Shown here in pieces: positions 1 to 11,900 of a DNA stretch of 64,000 bases (within the stretch, counting starts at the first letter, position 1; every line of letters starts with the position of its first letter). A program made the translations under genes and the position numbers. Under the pieces are notes generated by a model. It was not told where the DNA came from. It did no database searches and worked only from the letters and a program-made list of their open reading frames with translations. The DNA is from Leptobrachium leishanense (lineage: Eukaryota; Chordata; Amphibia; Anura; Megophryidae), in assembly GCA_009667805.1 (NCBI GenBank), contig CM019070.1:58222735-58286734 (forward strand), written 5' to 3'.

Positions 1-417
1 CACAGACATCCTGCACCTAAAATTGTAGGTACAGGATGACTTCAACATTGAAGAGATTACAGGGAACAATATAAAACATCAGGCATGCACCTCCTGAATG
101 CATCTCTAGGTCCATGCACCCCAAGTCTGAAGTGACTGCCGTCACACTGAGTAACTATCTTCACACTATTTCTTGTTATCCTAAATATTACAAACGTTTT
201 CTAATATTAAGCTCTTCTACTGCAAATGTTTTAGGCGATACCTAACTATGCGTTTGCTATATAATGGAATATGCAACATACTGGGAAATTTTCCTTCTAG
301 ACCCAGGATGGTGGTTCGATGTCTCCTTGGATCAAGAAGCTTTTACGCACATATTTAATATTATAACCCTTAACATTATATACCTTTTTTTTTTAAAGTC
401 ATCCAGTCGTTGTTTTA

Positions 418-844
418 GGCTAGGGTCAGACGAAAGCATTTTTCCCCGCGAACGTGAAGAAGTGCGTCCGAACGCAATGACGTATTTTTTCACGGAATGC
501 GCAAAAACGGTCAGACGATGCGCATTTTCGGGCGTGATTTTGTACGGATCGTCAATAAAACTCTTTTTGCGTCTGGACGTTATGTAGGCTGGACATTAGC
601 AGTGTCTGACATCTCCTAATCTCGCACACACTCCGCTATGCTGCAGCTGCGCACTCAGTACGTCAGTACTAGCGGTTCAGCGTTCTCAAAAAAATGCGTT
701 CAAATTCCACTTGCGTTGCACGACTGGACTTTTGTGCGGCCGTACATCGTATATTGGCCGTCATTGCCCGTCATCTGCTGCTAGTGCGGCCGTAATTATG
801 TGCGCCAGAACGCACGTTAAAAGTGCGCTGGTCTGACCCCAGCC
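418..844. mobile_element. Harbinger-type MITE (family B), copy 1
   Basis: The ends GGCTAGGGTCAGAC and GTCTGACCCCAGCC are inverted. Inside are CGAACGCA, GGATCGTCAATAAAA and GGACGTTATGT words shared with the copies at 16197, 34941 and 37190. The flanks are TTA/TAA, one mismatch from a TWA duplication. Confidence 0.85.
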
Positions 845-859
845 TAAAAGACTGCACAT

Positions 860-1540
860 ACTCTGACTCAACCACCTCAATAGACAGAGAATTCCATAGT
901 TTTATTTAACTCACTGTAAAAAAAACCAAAAAAAACCCTTTCTTATGCTTTAGGATGAATTTCCTTTCGTCCAGTGTAAACGGGTGACCTTGTGTCCTGT
1001 GTATAGTCTTATTAATGAATAGGTTTCCAGACAATGGTTTATAATGGCCCTGTATATATTTATATAAGGTTATCAGATCTCCTCTAAGGCGCCGTTTCTC
1101 TAAACTAAACAGGTTTAAGCTTGTTGGCCTTTATTCATAACTTAAACCTTCCATTTCCCTTATTAATTTAGTTGCCCGTCTCTGCACTTTTTCTAGTGCC
1201 ATGATAGTTATTTTTTTTTTTCAAAACAGGTTACCAAAATCGCACGGCATATTCAAGGTCCATCTTCCCATTTATTTATAAAGAGGCAAAATTATGTTTT
1301 CATCCCGAGAATGAATTCCCCTATTTATGCATGCCAATACCTTGTTGGCCTTGGCAGCTGCTGTTTGACATTGTACAGTGTTACTTAGTTTGATGTCGAT
1401 TATTCCCAAATCCTTCTCCTGCCTTGATTTCCCTAATTCGGTAACATTTAGGATACACGTTACATGTGCATTTTTCTCTCCAAAGTGCATAACCTTGCAT
1501 TTTTCTACCTTAAATTTCATCTGCCGTTTGATTATTCTTA
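860..1540 (-). pseudogene. LINE reverse transcriptase C-terminal fragment (CR1/L2-like)
   Basis: The minus strand reads KCKVMHFGEKN, RQEKDLGIID, AAAKANKVLACINRGI and, in shifted frames, RRRLRGDLITLYKYIQG and GHPFTLDERKF. These are landmarks of the C-terminal part of CR1/L2-type reverse transcriptases. The frame is broken repeatedly. The rest continues after the hAT MITE. Confidence 0.75.
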
Positions 1541-1570
1541 TCCTTTATTTATATATAGCACCACATATTT

Positions 1571-1733
1571 CCTCAGGGCCCACTAACAGGCCAGGTTTGC
1601 CTGGTACCTGAAGCACAGCACATGTGATAGGATTTGCTGCTCAGTGATTGCAGGATTCAGTCTGCATTTCCCCACTGTGATCTGTAAACTCTGGCCTGTT
1701 AGTGGGCCCTGAGGACCAGTGTTGGGGACCAAT
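1571..1733. mobile_element. hAT MITE copy with perfect 24-bp inverted repeat, inside a LINE
   Basis: CCTCAGGGCCCACTAACAGG... (1571-1594) is matched exactly in reverse at 1691-1714. The inner sequence is that of the 35981 family. It separates two LINE fragments. Confidence 0.8.
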
Positions 1734-1779
1734 GTTATAAGAGACCCCAGAGGGACCCCACTTACCACTGGTGTCAGTC

Positions 1780-2060
1780 TTCAAAATTTACCATTTATGA
1801 CCACTCTCTGTACTCTATCTTGTAGCCAGTGTTCTATCCAAGAAAAGGAACTTTCACCTAGACCATGTTTTCTTAATTTGAATAGTAACCCACGTGTGGA
1901 ACTGTGTCGAAGGCTTTGGCAAAATCCAGGTAAATCACATCCACAGTGACCCCCTGATTTATTCTTCTACTTGCTTCTTCCTAGAATACAATTAGGTTAG
2001 TCTGACATGATCTGTGTTTCATAAAACCATGCTGATTTCTGCTAATTACATTATTAATAT
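1780..2060 (-). pseudogene. LINE reverse transcriptase fragment, continuation
   Basis: It is collinear with the fragment at 860-1540, on the same strand. The reverse complement carries the VDFAKAFDTV-like and FYETQ-like parts of the palm region in several frames. The MITE at 1571-1733 interrupts the two. Confidence 0.55.
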
Positions 2061-2373
2061 TAGATTATTACAAATCTCGAATATTTATCAATTCAAACAT
2101 TTAGTAACTCAAGTCAAACCACTAGGATAATCAATAAAAAAAGATTCTGTAGGTTTACTTTTTCTTATCGCTGCTAATATAACAATCCTTCCCAAATTCT
2201 AAGAAAGAATTATAAACATAAAGCAGCCGTGGCAGAATTCAATACAATTTCCACTTGAGGGTTTGCTATAGAAGGTTGAATCAAAATTACAATTACGTTC
2301 AAAACTTCGGTTTCCATATGTAACTAAATATTAAATGTTACATTGAATTACCACATAGATATTTCTAGAGTGC

Positions 2374-2379
2374 TTTATT
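2374..2379 (-). promoter_or_regulatory. possible polyadenylation signal of the CLCA gene
   Basis: AATAAA on the minus strand lies 26 nt after the stop codon. It is the closest canonical signal. It would give a very short 3' UTR, so a more distal site is equally possible. Confidence 0.3.
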
Positions 2380-2404
2380 TTCATTTAGCCTATATAACAT
2401 TTAG

Positions 2405-2964
2405 TTATACCTCTACCTGCTCTTCCACAACCAAAGCAGTTACATCAAAGGAGCCACTGTCGCATAGAACACGTAGAGGAAATTCATGTTCATTGCTTCC
2501 AGGAAATGTTTGTACATGTTTTGTGGACCTATATGATTCTCGTATACTACTTCTAATAGAATGATAACGTAGTTTTGACATAGAATACTTCCTGAAGCTA
2601 TATACACTAGCTCCTAACACTAAACATCCCGAAATTATGGAAACCACAATAAAAATTATTGTTGAGGTGCGACAAGTTGCAGTAGACTGCGAATGAGCGT
2701 AGTTAATATTTGTCAGCTCAGTAGGTCTGGTAACTTGAACAAGGTTAGAGATGTCAGACAGTAGTGATGCTTTATCTCTGGTGCGTATACCAAAGTATGT
2801 TATGGAGCCATTCGCAGTTCCATTCCTGTGTGGTATGAAGGAGAAGTACTCCCTGCTCCCAGCATTTTTAGGTGTAAGAGTTGAAGTATTAATGAGAATT
2901 CCGGTGTAAAAATGTTCTCTTAAAGTTGAAGGTTCGTTGCTCATTCGGATATCATAACTGGTTG
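2405..2964 (-). CDS. CLCA exon 14: C-terminus, transmembrane helix and tail
   Basis: It encodes residues 788-973 and the TAA stop at 2405-2407. ATSYDIRMS completes the FnIII-like domain, and [14 protein letters not shown] matches the family's C-terminal block. Then come a Cys/Thr-rich linker, a hydrophobic helix at about 888-911 ([11 protein letters not shown]...) and a 62-residue tail that opens [20 protein letters not shown]1 lacks such an anchor, so this is a type I membrane form. Confidence 0.9.
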
Positions 2965-5900
2965 CTGCAAAAATAAAATAAATTAATACATAAACACACA
3001 TTCACTTGTATTCAGAGTTTTTCCATAATTTGTGATTTTGCCCTTTCTCGATCCTTTTACTGATTTTACACAGTCACAATTACAGACACAGGAGCACAAT
3101 GAAAGTATACTGCACTGAACAGGGTTCTAGATTGGCCCAGAGTAACCAGCACACAATTGAATCCAAATGTAAAAAGAACGGTCACACCAGGTACAGCATG
3201 CAAAGGAGAGTTTATTAGAGTCAGATGCAACATTTCAGTCATGGCACAGGACCTTTCTCATGCAACCATGATGATTGCGTGAGAAGGTTCTCGAACAGGA
3301 CGAAAATATTGCTGCTGTCTCCAAAGTGCACTCCATTGCATGTCTTGCCTGGTGTGACCGGTCTTCTTGCACTTTAATTGACACTTTCTCACAGTCACTC
3401 CTGTATCGCCTCTTTTTTTTGTCTTTAAAGAGCTGAGTTCATCTATTCTGTGACATATAAAAAAAAAAATACAAGGAAAAAAGTATTATATATAGCAACG
3501 GAAACTCACCAGTGCCTTGATCATAGTTGTCTCCAGGTGCCGTCCAAAACAATACAACAAACTCATTTTCTATTCTTGCTTCAAGGTCAATAATTCTGCA
3601 TGGAGGAAAAACATCAACAACCCCATCCTGAGAGTCCTTAGTTACTTTAAAACTCTCTACAAAGATGATCCTGCTGAAGGCTTCTGGGAAGGTTACGACT
3701 TCACCACTCAATACCGATTTTGGTGGATTCATTCTGATTGTACCTACCATGGGGGCGAAAAAATCATGTAGAAGGAAGCGGTCAATTTGCATCTCTCAAG
3801 AAGTCATTCACTACAAGCGAACAAGATACGTATGGAATGCGAGTTTAGATGTTGTGTGATTTAAAACTGTAAATATGATCTGGACAGTGCAACTAAAATT
3901 TTAAGTAGCAGCTGAGTTGTTTAATGAAAATGATTTACCCCCCCCCCCCACCTCTCTGGGCAGCAGGATCGTGCTGCCGGGTCACATGACCAGCAGGATC
4001 TCGCCTCTCACAAGATCCTGCTGGTCGGCAGAGTGATTGCGGAGGGAGACAGGGGGCTTTCTTCTCTCAGTCTCCCTCTGCACCCGTCGGCCAGAAGCAG
4101 CAGAGCGGGCCGCCATTCTTGCCGCAGGATGAGAGGCGAGTATGTGATTTTTGAGGGGAGGGTTTGAGCTGCAGGTAATGGATTCTGCAGCAGCGGATTC
4201 CGTTACCTACACCTCTGAGCTGGTTGTAGCTTTATCGTTAGGACCAAGTGATCCTAACGCTAGTAAATCTGTGCTTGCACTTTGGGCTAACCAAGTTAGG
4301 TATAGGGAGCGCAAACCACAGTAAACTCGCGCTACGAATCGCAAATTACCGAGGGCTAATGGTTTTTTTAACCCATTAGCGATTCATAGGCGATGTGGGA
4401 GCAGCGCTATGACCTCCTTTAAGCTAACGCTGACGCTAGTGTTAGCTTGAAGGAGGTGATAGAGCCCTTGTTATTTTAACTTCTTCTGAATAGATTGGAC
4501 ATAAAGAAGACCTCATTGAATGAAATTTATGAACAAAAGGCTAATAAATTATGTTGAAATGCCCTTGGGTAAATACTTATTGATTGTTTACATTTCTAAT
4601 ATATTTCCTAATTAATAAAGTATGGCAAAATGAGATAGAGATTGGTCATCATGTATAGCTTTGGGTTCAAGTTACAGATATATCTGGGACCCAGCAAAGC
4701 CACTTCAATAGAAGGGGCTATTCATTTGCTGGCATCATGGCACCTTTGTTGCTGTTGCTGTCATACACTATATTGCCAAAAGTATTCGCTTACCTGCCTT
4801 GACTCGCATATGGATGGGTGAGCGAATACTTTTGGCAATATAGTGTATGTAAAGAAACATTGGGCAGGTGAGCAATCAAGAGATGCTCACAGGAATGGTG
4901 CTGATGGTGAAAGGTCACTAGCCTTGGATACATAATAGGGAGAGACCCAGTGGAATTGTGTATGGAAGCCAATGTTACATTATTATTGATTTTTGGACTT
5001 TAGCCCAAAATTGGTCTTTGCACATAAATTACAGTCTCCTGCTTAATAATGCTAGCTATTAAGCATGTTCATTAGAGGATTCAGACTCCAAAAAGGTTAT
5101 TGCTTTTTTATAGTATATTATACTTTATTATTACACATTATGGGCTCTATTACATTCTTTGCGCAAAAAAGCTTGCGCAGCGCGTTAATTTCTGCGCAAA
5201 GCGTTAAACATTAACGCACGTAAATTAACGCTGGTATTACAATCCGCGTGCATTTTTTCATCCGTCAAAAAATAACACACGTAAAAACTTTTTAACGTTT
5301 TGACGTTGCACAGAAATCGGTGGGCAGACTGTTTTTTTTACGCGATTCAGCAAATCAGAATTAAGAACCACAATTGTCTCCCGTTTGATTTTGGCAGGCG
5401 CAAAAAACTATCTGCGTATATATGCTGCAGCAACAATAAATGCACACACAACTTCTATATTTTATTGTTTGGGTATGTGTAGAATGTGTAACTCTACGTT
5501 GTTTTTTTTTTTTTGGGCTGGTGTATTTGAGTTCGTCCAGGTCATTCAGATTTGCCATTAACACCAGCGTTTCATAGACATTAAAATTATGCGCGCAAAC
5601 GTTGTCCGTTAAAATTTGCGCATAGATTGTAATACCATCCGCGTACCAGCGCACAAACGCATTTGCGCTCACAATGTTAAGTATAGGATGCGCGCAGTAC
5701 GGTACGCTGGCAAAGGGTTCGCGCAGGTCCACCCGCGTTAGACGTTAACACGCATTTTTTGCGCAGATGTTGTAATACGACGTTCAGCGCAAAGGGTTTT
5801 GCCCCTCGCGTTAATGCGTTTTTGCGCACGCATTAAGATTTGCGTTGGGAATGTAATAGAGCCCTATGATTATACATGTCATTGTATTCAAAAGGTCCAT

Positions 5901-8900
5901 TTTTTCAGCTTTGAGGATCATTAATGTAGTTATTCTGATTAATGACTTTTTTTTATTCGTCACCACAAGAACCAAATATGTTTGTAACAAACTCACCATT
6001 TTCTATGTAACCCGGAACATACATAGCTCGACTGTATTGAGGAGTATGTACCGATACGTTGCTTGTAGACTGGGCATGAATTTTCAAAGAATATTGTCCA
6101 CTGTGATTAAATGAAAATACAAATCTAGAATATATTCCATCATCTTTTACGACATCAGCACCTACAGAGAAAATTATTAAAACATGCACTCAGTAGAATA
6201 TACTTATATGTAATTACACAGTATATAGAATTATAATGCCATTTTCTTTAAAATAACGTAACATTCGCTGATCTATACATTTTTATCTTGCTTCTTTTCG
6301 ATTGAGATTAAAAGAAAAGGCACTAAGCTACATTGATAAATAAACCATAATTGACATTTGCTCATGTAAATATTAACAGGATATTCTTGCAGCTGGTCTC
6401 CTGTCACTTTCTGTCTCTGTTAGCTAATGTCAACCACGCTCAACCCCTCAGCACTGATCGATGGCAGAAAATTTTCTCTATGTGCTGCAGAAGGAAGGGA
6501 CAAATGTTAAAATGCGAGGCAGGCTCCTAAATGCTTCTGAAAAGTAGGATTAACTCCTTGTATGTAGAAAATAAGCAACAAATTATTAATGAATGAACAT
6601 TATGCATCAAAATATCAGGCATTGGCAAATGATGTTACCTGCTCCATTGTCAAGCAGTGCTACGATGATAATGTCCCCAAGCTCAGGTTCAATGACAGCA
6701 GTTACGTTAACACCCAGAACGGGTGAAAATCCTTGCTTAACCTCTACAAATATAGCCAGTGGCACTGGGAAGGTCACTCTGCTGGTATCAGTATATGCAG
6801 TAATAGTAATTGGTGGAATAATACTTGATGATGGTCTTGAGGTCACTAGAATGTCGAAAACCTGGCTGGAGTTTAATGTGTTTATGATATTGTATTTCCA
6901 CGTTCCAATCTGCATAGAGAGAAAAAAAAAAGGATAAAAAGTGTTTGTTTTCTACAACCCCAATTCTGAGAAATTTGGGACGGTATGGAATAAACAAAAA
7001 TCTAACAAGAGGTCAATGGAAGATTCAATTCACCCTGTCCTATATGGATAAACACGTTATTTGAGGTTTTACTTTGTGAATTTAATGTATTTTTGAAAAT
7101 ATACACTCATTTCAAATCTGATGACTGCAACAAACTCCACAAAAGTTGGGACAGTCGACTCTTTACCACCAATTGGTTAAGTTTAGCAAGTGGAATTTTC
7201 CCCCATTCATCCATTATGCATGTCTTCAGCTGCTGCAACTGTACAGGGCCTTCATTGCCTTATTTTGCACTTCATAATGCGACACACATTCTCAATTGGA
7301 GACAGGTCATAACTGCAGGCAGGTCATGCTAGCACCCACACTCTCTTACTTATACAACCATACGCTTGTAATTCGAGCAGAATGTGGTTTGGTGGTTTCC
7401 TGCTGGAAGATGCAGGGACGTCCCTGGAAAAGACGACGTCGGAATGGCAGCATATGCTGCTCCAAAATGTGCACATATCTTTCTGCATTAATGGTGCTAA
7501 GGACACTGACAAACCCCCATACCATGACAGATGCTGGCTTCTGGACCGGACACTGATGACAGCTTGGATGGTCCTTTTCCTCTTTGGACCGGAGAACACG
7601 ACAGCTGTTTTATCCAAAAACTATTTGAAACGTTGACTTGTCGGACGACAAAACACAATTCCACTGTGCTACTGTACATCTCCAATAAGACTGAGCCCAA
7701 AAGAAGTCAGCGATTTTTCAGGACAGTGTTGATGAATGGCTTTGCATAGTAAAACCTTAACTTGCACCTGTGGATTCAGCGGCGAATGGTGTTGACTGAC
7801 AAAGATTTACCAAAGTATTCCCGAGCCCATGTCAGGAATGGATATCCATTACAGATTCATGTTGGTTTTTGAGACTGTGACATCTGAGGGGACAGAGAAC
7901 ACGTGCATACAGATGCGGTTTTCAGCCTTGCCCTTTACGCACCAAAATTTGACCAGATTCCTTGAATCTATTTATTATATTGTGCACTGTAGAAGGTGAA
8001 ATGCCCAAATTCCTACCAATTTGTCTTTGGGGAATGTTGCTGATGCATATGTTGGCTGAGTAGCGAGCCTCGACCCATCCTTGCTCTTGATGGACACAGT
8101 CTCTTCTGAAAGCTTCTTATATACTATGATTACACGATTGCCTCACCTGTTTCACATCACCTTCTTATTTCAACTTGTCACGTCGCTATTAGTCCTACAT
8201 TGCCCCGTCCCAACTTTTGTGAAGTTTGTTGCAGTCATCAGATTTGAAATAAGTCTATATTTTCAATAAAACATTAAATTCAGAAAGTAAAACATCAAAA
8301 ACATCAATGAAAGGGTTAATAACGTGTATTCAAACTAGTACAGGGTGAATTGGATTTTCAATTCACACTTTTTGTTTGTTTTTTTACACGGGGCTAAAAA
8401 TACGACATTACAAGGAGTCAGTGTGCTATTTATTAGATCATTGTGTTTTTATTCTTTGCAAATACTGATGGCTGTTGTAGTCATTGAGGATGGCAAGTTT
8501 TATGGACAGATTTTAAAATCTGCCTTGCCTCAGAGTAATTTACACATGCTCAGTCTGCCCCTTTCAATCACAAACACATTGGACAGTATTACATAGTCCC
8601 GCTAAAATGAGGATGCTAAGGCGGAAACTCCTTAGTGTCCCCGCTTTAGCTCCATATTACGGGACAGGCGCGGATTCAGCAGCCTGCCCCGTAACGCAGC
8701 GCTAAACCTCAGGAGACTCGAGGCAGCTCTCTCAGAACAACAATTTCTGTGCAAAATCGCTATTTTACTCTATATTTAAAATGTTAACTTCGCATCACAT
8801 GTTTCCCAAATAAATGTTATAATAAAATTATTTACCAAAACGTGCTTGGAACTGAAGGGGTTAAGGGATGGAAATTCTTGTCCCACCCTCCTCAAACATC

Positions 8901-11900
8901 ACTAGCCAGCCCTGTGTAATCTGTAATTTATATATTCTAAGGTTATTTGTCTTTAGAAATGTTTCTGCATAAATTTACATTGTATAACACTGCGTTAGAT
9001 GTGCCAATAGAGAATTGACACTCTTGGTATATCATTGAAAAAATGTTGAAACAAAACCTGCTGTCTTAAGTTTATGGGGGGGCGGGAATAACATACTTAG
9101 CTTGTAATTTCGACCCATCATCAAAATAATGGTTTTCCATTGTTGAAATATATAGTGGTCATCCAACTTTCCTATATTTGGATACTCTGGATGAACCATT
9201 TATAGATCATACAGGCTGAGGTTTATAGTCTTTGGGTCCCTCATGTACTTCTGGAGTGTTGGTGATCTAAGGCTAATGTCAGATGAACGCAGTCTGAGCG
9301 CACTCTGCGTGCGTGCATTAAGGTACGGACGTACTGACAGAAGATACTGTAGACGCCACACGGTCCTTTTTTTTTTTAACGGATGTAGGAAAAAAACGGG
9401 AAATATGGGAATCAAAATTAATTGAAATTAAATGACAGTCGGCCAGACCATAAAAACATCTGAGCGTCAACATTATGGACATCGCAAATGCGCTGCGCAT
9501 GACATCGCAGCATAACGCACACAGGCCGCTACGCGGACATGGCGCACTCTGCGTGTCTGTCTTAGCGGTTTTATGTTCTTGCCTAACTTGCATCCATTAC
9601 ATTATGTACTAAAAACACACATAGTGCTGAGTTATTTCCGTAACTGACATTTTATTATTGTTTCAGTCATGTAGCAGGTGCTTGGTATAGTGGTGTTACA
9701 GTCTTTTGTCCCTTAATATAAATAAACCTGATCTGATACACAGGTTTAAACTGCAACAAGAACGTTGATTGATGACATGTTTCTTGTGATGTTTTATGTA
9801 GCAGATTTAATGCGTCAAACTGTGTCACTACAAAATATGTTGATTTCCTCTTGAGTTAATGGGGAATTCCCACAAACAGGGAGAACCTGCAATTTCCAAC
9901 AATCACAAATATCAGATTAGACTTAATCTCACTCAGAGTATAGTAGGAATGTGTACAGTGCAAACTAACCTGTTTCTGTGGAAACTTTATTGCTTAACCT
10001 CTTCACTATCAAGCGAGTTTTGTTGAAAAACAAAACAAACCCAAAGACACTTACTGGGGAGTTGCTCTGGCTGGGATTCGAACCTGTGTCTCCATGGTTA
10101 TAGAGCGGTGAGGTTACCTCTACTCCACCCAGCCAGAACATGGGATGCAAAGTTAACAATTAAATATAGTGTATAATAGAAAATTTGCACAGAAATTGTT
10201 GTTCTGAGATGGTTAAAAAACTTAATGTAAATTTGCACATTTTTCATTTTACATGTGTTCATTTATATTTTACAGAAATATTGTTGACATGAAAGATTGT
10301 GAACTCTAGATGGTGTCCCTTATTTTACATGGGTTCTGAATCCATTAGCATAAAGGCAGAAATACTGTGATAGAAATAAATAATATAAATGGCCCTTCAG
10401 ATGGGGATTTGTAGTGATCATGATGAGATTAATAGCAGTGCAGCTCCCAAAAAATACAGATAGAATATTAAAAGATTATTTGTATGTGGTATGAACATTA
10501 CAGTAAGACCTTGTATCTGTACTGTACAGTGATTTACAGTCATTAAAACACCCTGAATCTTATCCGAGTATAGCATTGAGTGAACCCAGAGCTCTCCCTG
10601 TATTCTACCCTCTCCCTTGCCACTGTAATGTAGCAATAAAGTGTTTGAACATTTTGTTTCAGAGGTTTCCGGCTGCTATTTGCAGTTTGTTTTAGGTCTC
10701 TCCAAGGTGATTGAAGAAAGATAAAACAAAGGACTTTGTTTCAGCACTCTAATCTTGCTTCCAAAAGCTGTGAAATGGGCTTTTGATATGCTTATGATAT
10801 ACTGCTTTTCAATGTATTACAATGCAAACTTGAGTTAACTCGATTTTGGGACAGACGGGGTAAATCTGGTGACAGACAAATATTAAGAAGTACCTTGGCA
10901 GTTCCAGGAAGATTGATGGAAGCAATTTTTGAGTATGTATCATGTTCCAGATCTCCATGTGTATAGGTTTTTCCAGATGGGTCCTCAATTACAACACTGG
11001 GTAACTCCGTGCCTTGCCAAGTAACTACGAATAAGGTATCATTTCCTAGGGTACCATCAATATACACGGATCCGGCCAGTTGGCACCCAGCTCTGATGGA
11101 CCTCGATACAAGAAGGACCTTAAAATAAGAGTTTAATATTTTGGGACTTTTTTAACAGTGGCTAACAAAACAGGTGTTATTGTAAATCAATGTTCCTAAT
11201 TTGTAGCTTTATTGAACAAAATATTCACACAATGAACTACATTTCTAATCATTGACCTTTAATGTTACGTGGACACAACCCATCACAGCTTGAAGTGGGC
11301 GCTAGGTGGCAGCATAGCAATGACAACAGCACAGCTATGAGAATAGCAATACCACGGAACAAAATGGCTTACTCTTCAGAAAAGCACAGGGTTACTTTTA
11401 GCAAGATGATACAACATGCCACACATTACGTGAGTCAATGGCAAGAATTCAGAGTTTTATTGAGGGCCATGTCATTTCCACGAATTAGGGGTCAGCCAGG
11501 TCTTCTTTTTTGTGGGGCTATCTCAAAGAACGAGTGTACCATAACAAGCGCCTCATGACTGACGCCTCAGTGCAGGGATCTCAAACTCTGGCCCCCCAGA
11601 AACATACGGCCTACAATTCTTTGAATGCAATAAATGGCCAGAGAATCATGGGAGTTGTAGTTCAGAAATATCTGGGGAACTGAAGTTTGAGATCACTGCC
11701 TAAGTGGATAACATTAGGAATGAGAAACATATAGCGCACAGAGACAGGTGCCCAACAGAGAACAGCAGCCACTTCCAGCACCTGCTATGATGGGATGTGC
11801 TCAACGAAAGAGGAGGTCCGCTTCCTGATCCTCTCATTGATTTTCATTCATTTGTTTAAGATCTATATTGAAAACTTGGGGTTTGGGTCTATATGAATCA

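Noticed and set aside
264..587. Open frame of 107 codons
   Set aside because: Its second half is the Harbinger MITE, which has similar frames in its other copies.
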